64,000 bases of DNA from Cristatella mucedo (taxonomy: Eukaryota; Bryozoa; Phylactolaemata; Cristatellidae), in NCBI GenBank assembly GCA_009760855.2, contig WPIO01000155.1:299501-363500 (forward strand), in the 5' to 3' direction. The translations under genes and the position numbers were made by a program. The notes under the pieces are model-generated. The model searched no databases, was not told the DNA's origin, and saw only the letters and a list, made by a program, of their open reading frames with translations. Shown piece by piece: positions 1-8,985 of this stretch (position 1 is the first letter of the stretch; the number at the start of each line of letters is the position of its first letter).

Positions 1-671
1 AGCAAGCAGCGAATTAAAGAAGTCGAGATGGGATGTCACACTTTACAGCCGGTGCAAAACTCTATAGCTAGGCTTGTCTGCCGTAAGCCTCGTAGTTGCC
101 ACATCACAACATTTCTCTCCGACCTGCACTGGCTACCAGTCAAGCAACGTCAAGCAACGCATCGACATCAAGGTTCTGTCACTCACTTTTAGGTCTCTTC
201 ATTCTCTGGCTCCAGCCTACCAATCAGAACTACTACCCAACCAGGCTAGGCATCATAGCACCTGCTTTTCAAACTCAAATCGTTTAGCTATGCCTCGAAT
301 CAAAATGAAATCCTTTGGAGAACGTGCTTTAGTTTGTATGCTCCCAAAGCCTGGAACACACTCCCGACTGACGTCACGACATACCCTGATTTGAAAACAT
401 AAAAAGAAGCTAAAAACACTCCTGTTTCACACAGCATTTGCTGGGTTCTTGTGACGTGTCTTTTGTGTGCTTATGCATGCTGATATATTATGGCTAACCA
501 TCATTGCGTGTTGACACTATGCATGTCACCTCTAATCATATTATGCTTGTTAAAACTGTGCATGTTACCATTAAACATTCGACCATGTTTCCTTTACAGC
601 AAATGTAAAGTGCATAGAAATGATAGTAAGATTTCTGTGGGTGCTACACTAATGTATTTTGATTATTATTA
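1..671 (+). mobile_element. L2-A LINE 3' end with inverted 5' edge
   Basis: This is a decayed 3' portion of an L2/CR1-type non-LTR retrotransposon, here called L2-A. The frame from about 45 to 400 encodes the region downstream of the reverse transcriptase (HxTxFLSDLHWLP-like, LHSLAPAY, KSFGERA, AWNTLP-like) with several frame breaks. It is followed by the family 3' UTR and by a terminal hairpin region at 600-660. The first 40 bases match the same family in the opposite orientation (compare 47472-47512), so the 5' edge appears inverted, as twin priming would produce. The copy is not functional. Confidence 0.85.
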
Positions 672-2266
672 GTGTGATCACTGGGTGCAGTGAAAGCAAA
701 CAAAATGAGACCGCTTTCACTAACATTTTTCTGAAGTAATTTCCAACCTTGCAAGAGAGTTACCATTTTCAAAGGATATTAGGTTTTAGCATTGTCGGTA
801 AAATGGGAAGTAGATTTACTGAGTCCATCAATTACTCGCCTCTCTAAAAATATATCTCAAGAACTGAGTTGGGCATTACGTCTGTAATAATTAATGGTTG
901 GTAGCATGCAGATTTGTGCATGGAGCAGTAGGCAAAACGTGGTCAAAACATTCGAGAAATCTATGGAATCAACCCAACAGCACTCTTTAATAAATATGGA
1001 GTAAAACAAAATCCTTTTAACCAAACCTAGCAGGATCTGAAATCAACATACAACAGCATTTTCGGGCATGCGGAATTAAATATCTAATGCAACCGTTCAA
1101 CATATTTTGTCTGAGCTGCAAAGTACGAGAATAAGATAAGAGAGGATTAAAAGATCGGGCAGAAAGCCCAAACAGACAGACTGATTGACTTCAATAGGCA
1201 TTTCTATTATGGCATTTCTATATTTCTATTTCTATTAATTATATTATTATAGCTTTCTATTCATTTCTAATATCATGGAGACTGCCTCAGGATGAAGTTA
1301 ACTGGATGGCTAATAAAAATTACTGTGCATTTCGATCTAAAACCACTCTGCACTCAGTATTGAAAAGTGTCAGCAAGACTTATTAAGTGATTGATTATAT
1401 CATTAGGTGCTCATGGCTCACGGAGACAGTCGATACTTAGATAACAGTTTCATAAGATTTTGCAATTTTGTATCTACGAGCAAGCTCAATCAGACGAGTT
1501 TTGCTCTTAATCTGATCGTTGACATCTTACGTCCTTTCGAAAACCTATGACCAGCCATGGCTGGGCTTGCATAAAATGAAACATTTTCAAACCTTTTCTG
1601 AAAAATAGGATAATAGGCCCAGTTGAAGCCCCCTTCGACTTGACTTTCTCTGAAGCACAAGCCTTGCACGGCCAACAAATTCTTAGTGCACATCCGAGGG
1701 ATGGTGTATCAGAGAACTAACTTTCCAAAAAGTGCCAAACTGCTTCAAAAATGAGCTTTTTTTAGTGTCTTTGGGTCACTGAAAGCAAACGTAATCGCAC
1801 TAATTGCCTGCAGGGCACTAGTTGCCTATAATAATCTTTTGCAAAAAGAACTCCATACCGTGGCATAACTTTGGCGGCCGATGAAATCGTTAAAGCCTAA
1901 AGAACATCTTATTAAAAAGGAATGTGTGCAAAGCATGGCTAAGCCTGGAGGGCAACCGAAGATTAATTAGAATTAGCTGTATAGGACGGTAGGAAAGGAA
2001 GTACAGAAGTTGACATCGTGACGGAAGATATTAGCGATGTGCAAACATATAAGAAAGCGGCTCTTTCTAGGACCTGTAGAACTAAAGCTTCTTCAGGCAG
2101 CAGTCTTAAATTTGAAAAAGGTACGACTAATTGGCTGCGTTGAAAACGCAGTGTGGAGGTTTCTTTGCTGCCGTCTGTGCATTGTAAACACAACCGAGAA
2201 ACGGCTCCGCCGAGCGACAAATAGCGGTGAAGTCACGTGCCTCGGAAAGCTGTTGCAGCGACTTGC
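672..2266. other. AT-rich stretch without a recognised gene
   Basis: No repeat family or conserved gene was recognised here. One detail deserves note: on the minus strand a good acceptor-like sequence (CCTATTTTTCAG) lies at about 1608-1619, followed by an open frame with residues such as RFENVSFYASPAMAGHR and a GTAAGA donor near 1540. It could be a short exon, but nothing in it is recognisable. Confidence 0.4.
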
Positions 2267-2302
2267 GTGTGCAGCGACCTGCTTATGCAGGTCGCTGCAC
2301 AC
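2267..2302. repeat. Perfect 16-bp inverted repeat, TTAT loop
   Basis: The arms at 2267-2282 and 2287-2302 are exact reverse complements (GTGTGCAGCGACCTGC and its complement) separated by TTAT. A transcript of either strand would form a GC-rich hairpin. It could be a small terminal repeat of a lost element or a structured RNA; function is unknown. Confidence 0.85.
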
Positions 2303-2699
2303 TGTGTGTACGTGTCGGTAAACGGGGGCAACAATGAAGACGCAGCTTGACGCTCCGTCTTGACCCTCTGACCCTCCGTCGCAGCTTGACCCTTGGTCCG
2401 TAAGACGAAAAGCCCAGTATCAATAGCGCAGTATTCGATAGAGGAGGAGGAGGGCTGTAGGCATTCGGCATCAACTATGTACTATTCAAAAAATCCCGAA
2501 CGACAACCAGAGCTTGCACGATTGTACTGCCAGGCAGAAAGCCTCGGATGCACCTTCGGCCTGGCTCGCCGAATGCTAGAGCACAGCTAGCTGCCTATTA
2601 CATGAATGAATGGAGCTTTTTTCACAATGGATTATAACATCCCTGGTTCCTAGTCGATATAATTCAGAAACCGGTGATAATATTTCGAGTCATGATAAT
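2303..2699. other. Unassigned sequence
   Basis: No gene or repeat family was recognised. Short partly repeated stretches (CGCAGCTTGAC twice between 2341 and 2392) are present. An open plus-strand frame at 2393-2590 ends in a protein-like segment (ARLYCQAESLGCTFGLARR), but it has no recognised relative or clear splice sites. Confidence 0.35.
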
Positions 2700-3402
2700 A
2701 ACAATATTAGTAATAATAATAATCATACACTTGCGTAGCCTCCTTAGGCAACTTAATCTTTTTCTGGACACTTAACACATGCTGTGAAGGAAGAACGGTC
2801 AGATGGTTAGTGCTAACATGTACAATGTCAGCAAGTATAACAAGTTTAGAGTTGACATGCATAATGTTAGCATGTAAATATGGTTGCCGGTAGCACGATA
2901 CCATGTTAGCATCTGGTAGCACGCACGGTGTCAGCATGCATAAACACTACAATGAAAAAATCACAAGGACGCAACGAATTTTGTGAGAAAAAAGTGCGTT
3001 ATCGGCTTTATTTTAAATGTCAAGTCAGGGGATGTCGTGCCGTCAGAGTCGGCGTCGCACACATGCTTTTGGCACATACGAACAGAAGGTAACACAGGTT
3101 TCCAAAAAAGATTTGAGGCTTGTTAAAGGCAAAGCTGAAAGGCTCGAGTCACATGAGCAGGTGGTAAGCTAAGAAGCCTGGCTCCAAAGTATTTTGGTTA
3201 AACAGATCCGAGCAAGAGAATGGTGAGACCTAAAAAGTGAGTGACTGAACACTGAAGTCGACACTCTGCATGATGGGCAGCATGTGCAGGTCGGCGATAA
3301 GTGGAATCATGTGGCACTGGCAAGGTTCACGAAAGAAAATCCTATTGGCAGAGCTATGCACCAACGGAAGCGTCTTATAGCACAAGCAGGAGGACGGACC
3401 TG

Positions 3403-3405
<3 letters not shown>
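2700..3405 (-). mobile_element. L2-A LINE 3' end, antisense
   Basis: Read on the minus strand, this is a degenerate L2-A copy. ATT repeats and the terminal hairpin lie at 2700-2775. The 3' UTR with extra copies of its GTGTCAGCATGC-type repeat spans 2776-2945. The decayed reverse-transcriptase C-terminal region (TWRSPALG-like stretches with many stops) reaches about 3405, where it meets a GA microsatellite. It is clearly non-coding today. Confidence 0.75.
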
Positions 3406-3458
<53 letters not shown>

Positions 3459-3480
3459 GAGAGAGAGGAGAGAGGAGAGC
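3403..3480. repeat. (GA)n microsatellite
   Basis: About 50 bases of pure GA followed by GGAGA variants. It directly abuts the 5' edge of the antisense L2-A copy. Confidence 0.95.
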
Positions 3481-3512
3481 TCTAGAAGTCTAGAAAAAAT
3501 AGATATAAATAT

Positions 3513-3653
3513 ATAATTCATTTGTATAGCGCCCTAAGTGAACTTACTCACTATTCAGACGCTTCACATATGCCTCGGGGCTCGAGCCCGCGACCTCTGC
3601 CAGACCTTGGTCGGGGCGAGCACCTTAACCACTGCACCAAACCAGCTCGGCGG
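3513..3653 (-). mobile_element. SINE1, tRNA-derived SINE with L2-like tail
   Basis: On the minus strand the sequence starts with a tRNA-like head: an A-box-like segment (TGGTGCAGTGGTTAAGG) and a B-box-like segment (GCGGGCTCGAGCCCC). It continues into a tail (ATGTGAAGCGTCTGAATAG ... TAGGGCGCTATACAAATG) that resembles the end of L2-A. Sister copies lie at 8831, 28950, 35782 and 41563. This is a transcription and retrotransposition unit of RNA polymerase III type and encodes no protein. Confidence 0.8.
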
Positions 3654-4743
3654 AGATGCCGCCAAAGTGCACACGCGGCGGAATAGCCTCGCTACGCTAC
3701 TCATACCTATGCACGCCGCCCGAATTGCGCAGTGCCGCGCGGCTTTAAAGCGGGCAAAGAAAGCTTCCTTCCGCTCTTTCTTGCGCACTACGGCTCCAGG
3801 CGGCTAAAGAGCATTCAGCCTCCTCGAGCGAATAATCGAACCCCACGGACAGCACGGGTCCTATAGATCCCTGGAAGCGCGGTCTAGATGTGGGTGACTT
3901 GGGCTGGCACCGCGCGCACTCCTCCTCTGAAGTGGAACAGCGAACCCGATGGCCCTCGGCAACGACGGGAACGCCACAACACAAGCTCGATCGCCGTCAA
4001 CGGCCAGCGAGTCGCCCAAAGCGGGATCAAATAAGGGCAACTGCAGCAGGAGGCGCGCGGCGCGGCGAGCACGAGCGACGGCGTCGCCGGAAGGCGCGCG
4101 GCGGCGCGGCAGAGGCGGCGAAGCGAGCCAGTCTGGCGCCTCGGCTTCTTTGAGCTTACCGTCTTGCCCGGTCAACAGCTTATGCACCTGGCTTATAAAC
4201 AGGCAGTTCGGCACGTGAAAAGTTGGATTCAAGCCAATACCACTCTCCATTCTCAACGACGACGCGAGCAGCACCGGAAACTACGCTACCACGATCCAAA
4301 GAGGCCTCGCCTGCCGGCTCATGCGGCCGGCTGGGAAATAGGTCAAGGTTAAATCGCCGGATGTTGATACCCGCACATGCCGAGAAGACACCGACCGTTT
4401 TTTGCCGTTTCGGTCGGACTGGCCGGGTTCTGCACTCGCCAGCATCCATTTTGAGCCGGGCTTAAACAGCGCGAGTCGTGCTTCCTATCTGCTTCCTACC
4501 TTCTCCCTACTTCTGCTCTACTTATGCCTTTCTTTTTGTGGTAAGTCTAACGGACGCGGCTGTCGTCGAGCGCACTGCGCGAAGTCCGCCGACGACCCGC
4601 ACTACCGGTTCCCTCCACTGCGCACGGAGCCGGGGGGAAGCACGTGACTCTCCTCGTACCTCTCGCCCACATCGGTGTCACCCACCCTCCTGAGACTGCC
4701 TCCCATGCCACATCAATCCCCGAGCGGTGCAGAACGCTCGCGT
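3654..4743. other. CpG-rich stretch without a confirmed gene
   Basis: The segment is GC- and CpG-rich, and open frames on both strands are explained by composition. It has CACGTG at about 4212 and 4643. A GTAAGT donor-like site follows a pyrimidine-rich stretch near 4541 (+), and a GTAAGC donor-like site lies near 4155 (-). It may be a promoter or first-exon region, but no product can be named. Confidence 0.35.
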
Positions 4744-4922
4744 AAAAATAATAATTAGCGCTCGCCGATTTAACGGCCACATTTGCATAGCGGCAGAAAA
4801 GTCTTAACGGCCACCACCACCACTTGCAGTGGGCAATACAGGATTGCCCAATGCGGAATTCGAACCAGCGACCTCAATTGCAAAGAGCGAGCACCTTACC
4901 TACAGGGTTATCGCAGCCTGAC
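4744..4922 (-). mobile_element. SINE2, second tRNA-derived SINE family
   Basis: On the minus strand a tRNA-like head is seen: CGATAACCCTGTAGGTAAGG resembles an A box and GCTGGTTCGAATTCC a B box. Next come a GGCAAT segment and a tail containing GGCCGTTAAATCGGC, then ATT-rich bases. The family recurs at 11019, 18041, 31534 and 39862. Its tail differs from that of L2-A, so its partner LINE is not L2-A on this evidence. Confidence 0.75.
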
Positions 4923-5983
4923 CGCGTGACGGAAAGTTTGCGGACGGTCAACCGACCGCATACTCGTAGCTTGGTGTGGCGCCGGCTCCGCCAGGTATGA
5001 CTAGCAACCGCCTAATAAGATGCCAAGCTTATTAGCTGCCACAACTCAACGTGTTCTCCAGTCAGTTCCTGTGCGAAAGCGGGGCGGGGCCGAGTAGGAT
5101 TTACACACGCTCGATCAGCCAAGGTGAGGGGAGCTCGGTCCACGAGAAATGCATCGTGTGGCCTAGGGAGGTTTGCAAAGTCTACCAGGAAAATGGCCGG
5201 CCTGGCGTAGACAGGGAGTTGTCAGTCAGACTTTGAAAACGAACGATCTCCCGGAGCGGTAACCATAGCGTAAAGATGAAAAGGACACTGGTGGACGGAT
5301 AAAGAGCCTCGAGCCGCCGGCTGCGTTGCACTGCAAGGCCAAGGGTACAATCCCTTTTTCCAGAAAAGTATTATAAATCTCGGTTATAGCTGGGCTAAGT
5401 TGGTCTGCCAGTGAAGACCACAGAGACGATTGTGTAGGATATTCAGGAGACGAGCTCTTTTTACTAGACCTTATTTAAGGTAGCCACATCGCGTGCACAA
5501 ACCTCGGAAAATCTTTTAAGGAAGATAGCAGGTTGCTATTCAGCAATTGCTTTAGTTGGAGGTACTTTGTGGAGGCACAAATGTGCACAGTTTTTTTTTC
5601 AGTAAAGAATGATGAAAACGTTTCGGCTGAGCCCTTAATATCTGGAGAGTGAGACATCTCAGCGTAAAGATACATTCTAGGCGTCTGACAGTTCCACGCA
5701 ATAAATTTAAATTACTTTTTGATTGAGATTAAGTTGAAATTTACCGAAAATCTTGTTCTTGCATGTGGATTTATTTAATCACCTGCGTTGACCAGCGACA
5801 TTTAAGACTGAGCCAAAGATGTTGATGTTCCACTCTGCATTCTGCCCCTTTGAACTTGTCTCCCCATGTTCCGCTGGCTTTACGTGCTCAAGTTTGCTTA
5901 AGTTTGTATAACTTTGTGAATTTTATTATCTAAGGGTCGTCCTGAACGGTAGCCCTGATTACGTTCTTGTGTGACTTTGCTCG
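4923..5983. other. No recognised gene
   Basis: This is mixed sequence with no recognised coding region. A GGGGCGGGGCC (Sp1-like) motif is at about 5081 and an AAG/GTGAGG donor-like site at about 5123. A degenerate SINE-like stretch may occur at 5320-5410. The rest is AT-rich and featureless. Confidence 0.4.
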
Positions 5984-6023
<40 letters not shown>

Positions 6024-6442
6024 CGTGGCAGGCAGGCGTGGCAGGCGTGGCAGGCAGGCGTGGCAGGCGTGGCAGGCAGGCGTGGCAGGCAGGCGTGGCA
6101 GGCAGGCAGGCGTGGCAGGCGGGCAGGCAGGCAGGCGTGGCAGGCAGGCGTGGCAGGCGTGGCAGGCAGGCAGGCGTGGCAGGCAGGCGTGGCAGGAAGG
6201 CGTGGCAGGCAGGCAGGCGTGGCAGGCAGGCAGGCGTGGCAGGCAGGCAGGCGTGGCAGGCAGGCGTGGCAGGCAGGCAGGCAGGCGTGGCAGGCGTGGC
6301 AGGCAGGCAGGCGTGGCAGGCAGGCGTGGCAGGCGTGCAGGCGTGGCAGGCAGGCAGGCGTGGCAGGCAGGCAGGCGTGGCAGGCAGGCAGGCAGGCGTG
6401 GCAGGCAGGCGTGCTGAGCTGAGGACGTGCTGAGCTGAGGCG
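5984..6442. repeat. GGCA / GGCGT compound minisatellite
   Basis: The array begins with about ten AGGC units and continues as irregular alternations of AGGC and AGGCGTGGC for more than 400 bases. It ends with a duplicated CGTGCTGAGCTGAGG unit at 6411-6442. Several frames stay open throughout, giving Ala-Gly-Arg-Gln-Trp polymers on plus and Cys-Leu-Pro-Ala-His polymers on minus; these are artefacts of the repeat and not genes. Confidence 0.95.
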
Positions 6443-7016
6443 ACGCGATGTCTCTGTTCATGCTTTTCCAAGCACAGCGTGCTGTTGCATGTCATTAACT
6501 ATTTTTTGCTGATGCTTTTGCAGCAAGTTCTACTGTGCCTGGTTACAGATTTTCTTACCTTAGTCGGCTATCCAAATAATAATTAGTATTATTATGATTA
6601 CTTTATCATAATCCACTACACTGATCATCTTATTCTAGCCGTCAACACGGCGAATTCATGCTCACCACCGTGAATATTCATTTTCACAAACTCGGTTATT
6701 CATTTTTTTTATAACCTCGAATATTAATTTCTATGCTCTCTTAACCTTGAATATTAATTCCCATGCTCCCATAACTTCGAACCTACTACTAACTGATCCG
6801 GTGGACGCCCATTGACTGCGCGATGCTGAACACCCGATTTTTCTCTCGCTTTCATCTTCGTCAACGTAAGTAACCTGTATGCTCTATTTGTGATGCGATG
6901 CTGCATTTTATTGCTAATCAAGTAAACTAATTTCTACGCAGAATAGGCTTAGTGCCAAAAAAATACAATTTTCTCAAGCGCACTAGAAAACATAAACAAT
7001 TTTTATTATTAGGTCC
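6443..7016. other. AT-rich stretch with possible 5' UTR exon
   Basis: No gene is certain. A strong acceptor-like tract ends at 6522 (TTTTTTGCTGATGCTTTTGCAG). A pyrimidine-rich stretch at 6838-6864 is followed by a GTAAGT donor at 6865. That stretch could be a 5' UTR exon joined to the small coding exon at 7017-7062, but this is inference from splice signals alone. Confidence 0.3.
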
Positions 7017-7062
7017 CAAGAGAAAACCATGGCTCGGTTCTTTCGCCTGGCATTTCAACGCG
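7017..7062 (+). CDS. Possible first coding exon, unknown product
   Basis: A TTTTTATTATTAG acceptor is followed by 12 bases of leader and a strong start context (AAAACCATGG). Eleven codons follow (MARFFRLAFQR) and then a CGCG/GTAAGG donor at 7063. The start at 7029 would leave a phase-1 intron. The N-terminus is basic and hydrophobic, as in mitochondrial targeting leaders. No downstream exon was found with confidence, so this is a signal-based guess only. Confidence 0.2.
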
Positions 7063-7549
7063 GTAAGGTGAAGAAAATACTTTTAATACCTACATCTCGC
7101 TTTGAGATATATTCTTTTGAAACAGTGGCGAGTCCAGTAGCTATATTATGACTGCTAAAATTGTACCAGGGGTTTCTTGGTTGCGCTTGCTAGAAAACTT
7201 TCTATTCCGTCATAATCTTTGGGTAGGCGATATACGAGCTTAAGTCAAGTAGCAGGCAGTAAGTGGCGCTCTCTGCGTTGAGCCAGGCGGAAGGTTTCGC
7301 CCGAGGCTTCTCACCGATCGGCAGTCAAGCGGCTGTCTGGGCGTCGCACGAGGTTTACTGTGCACCTGATGTTGATGCAGGATGTTATTATCCACCACTT
7401 TTTTTAATAGACTTATAAAAGCTAGAACTGCTGATTAGCTTTAAATATCTGTGCAGGAAAGCTGATCAAGCAGCCCCAGCAGCAGCCTCGTTATAGTACG
7501 GCAGAAGATTAGGTGTCTCATTCTGCTCGCAGTGCTCGCTACAAAGGAT
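7063..7549. other. No recognised gene
   Basis: Possible intron following the 7017-7062 exon candidate. A GCA/GTAAGTGG donor-like site is near 7260 and a GATGTTGATGCAG acceptor-like site near 7381. No conserved protein segment was found between them. Confidence 0.3.
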
Positions 7550-7618
7550 TTCTAACCGCATAACTCGAACCCCTGACCTGTGTAGTCATGTGCGAGCGCA
7601 TAACCGATGGGCTAAGAT
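7550..7618 (-). mobile_element. tRNA-like SINE head fragment
   Basis: On the minus strand TCTTAGCCCATCGGTTATGC resembles an A box region and GGGGTTCGAGTTATG a B box. It has no closed acceptor stem and no clear tail, so it is read as a SINE relic and not as a tRNA gene. Confidence 0.4.
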
Positions 7619-7754
7619 CCGGGGACACTGTCTCTTATGGCACGGTTGTGCTTCATTGTCACCCTCTTCCGCTACTGTCGACATGCCTGAGTGCTATCAT
7701 TCTGCACCTACAACTTGATACCTTTGGTACAAGGCTCGGGGCTGAACCGAGGCT

Positions 7755-7838
7755 CAGGCGTGTGTGCGTGTGTGTGTGTGTGCGTGCGTGTGTGCGCGTG
7801 TGTGTGTGTGTGTGTGCGTGCATGCATGCGTGCGTGTG

Positions 7839-7870
<32 letters not shown>

Positions 7871-7918
7871 TGTGTGCGTGTGTGCGTGTGCGTGTATATG
7901 CATGTGCGCATGTGTGTG

Positions 7919-7959
<41 letters not shown>

Positions 7960-7978
7960 GTGTGTGCGTGTGTGTGTA
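7755..7978. repeat. (TG)n / (TGCG)n microsatellite
   Basis: About 224 bases of alternating purine-pyrimidine made of TG and TGCG units with a few CATG interruptions. Such sequence can adopt Z-DNA. The open frames it creates (Cys-Val or His-Thr polymers) are artefacts. Confidence 0.95.
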
Positions 7979-8034
7979 GCACTTCGCCATACTCTTTTTC
8001 GTTTTGACAATCATTGCATCGTTTTCGCGCCGTA

Positions 8035-8300
8035 TTAATGGTAACAGAATTTAGTGGGTCCCTGTGATTCGTCCTTGATGTGCTTATGCGTGCTGACACT
8101 GTGCATGCTGCCACTAACCACATTTGCATGCTGACCCTGTGCATGTCATCCCTAACCATATTATTCATTTCGTTTGTTTTTCAAGCATGATTTTACTTAC
8201 CATTCAATTGCATTTCACTTTGCAGCAAATGTAAAGCGCCTATTCTCCGATGGTGCTTTATCAATTGCATTATTATTATTATTTTTATTATTATTATTAT
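8035..8300 (+). mobile_element. L2-A LINE 3' UTR and tail
   Basis: A 5'-truncated L2-A copy containing only the 3' UTR (TTTAGTGGGTCCCTGTGATT onward), the GCAAATGTAAAGCGCC tail and ATT repeats. The middle of the terminal hairpin is partly deleted. The copy holds no coding sequence. Confidence 0.9.
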
Positions 8301-8830
8301 AACAGCATTGCCAGTCAGTAAAAATAATTGTTAGTTTTGTTATTCTTCTGTTTCTAAAATAGTGAGAACGCATCGACACGTGGCACATAAATACGTTACT
8401 CTTACGTTAACTAGTACCGACAATTTTTAGACGCTGTATTTGCATCCGCTATTGCAGACACCTTGTCTCGATCTTCATCGAATCTTTCATAATCAAGCCG
8501 GGCTCATTGAGTCTTCTGACCTCTCACCCCGCGTTCTCGCCCTGAAGTACTCGTCACCCGCACGTCACATGGCTGGAGACTGGCGAGCATATTTTAGCTT
8601 GAACGCAATCTCGTGCGACACACGAAACTAGCTCATAACTTGCATCTTGTTTTTGCAAATAGCGCAAGGCGGAGCAAGCCACCATAAACCGTTGTGGAAG
8701 TGATTGCACGTGCGATCACTGATCACCTCCATCCGCGGCGTCGTTTCGCCAATCCACTCCAATCAACCTTACATTCGCCAAGACAGGCCGTGGGGTCATG
8801 TGCTGGTCGACACTAGCCAGCAGAACTCTT
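8301..8830. other. No recognised gene
   Basis: An open plus-strand frame at 8440-8631 starts close to an acceptor-like TTGCATCCGCTATTGCAG and has a protein-like composition (LALKYSSPARHMAGDW). It is too short and isolated to call. Confidence 0.3.
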
Positions 8831-8985
8831 GCCGAGCTGGTTTGGTCCAGCGGTTAAGGTGCTCGCCCCGACCAAGGTCTGACTGAGGTCGTGGGCTCGA
8901 GCCCCGAGGCATATGTGAAGCGCCTGAATAGAGATTAAGCTCTCTTGGGGTGCTATATAAAAGAATTATATTAAATAAAAATAAA
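8831..8985 (+). mobile_element. SINE1, best-preserved copy
   Basis: The tRNA-like head includes TTTGGTCCAGCGGTTAAGG (A box region) and GTCGTGGGCTCGAGCCCC (B box region). It joins at about 8910 to a tail, ATGTGAAGCGCCTGAATAG through TTGGGGTGCTATATAAAAG. Aligned by eye, this tail matches the L2-A terminus (ATGTAAAGCGCCTAGAAAG ... GGGCGCTTTATCAA) over about 50 bases. An AT-rich end follows to about 9006. This copy gives the clearest evidence of the SINE-LINE partnership. Confidence 0.85.

Noticed and set aside
5898-6495. Long overlapping open frames on both strands (up to 187 codons)
   Set aside because: All are translations of the GGCA/GGCGT minisatellite and have no non-repeat protein sequence.
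7588-8168. Cys-Val and His-Thr rich frames
   Set aside because: Translations of the TG/TGCG tract.
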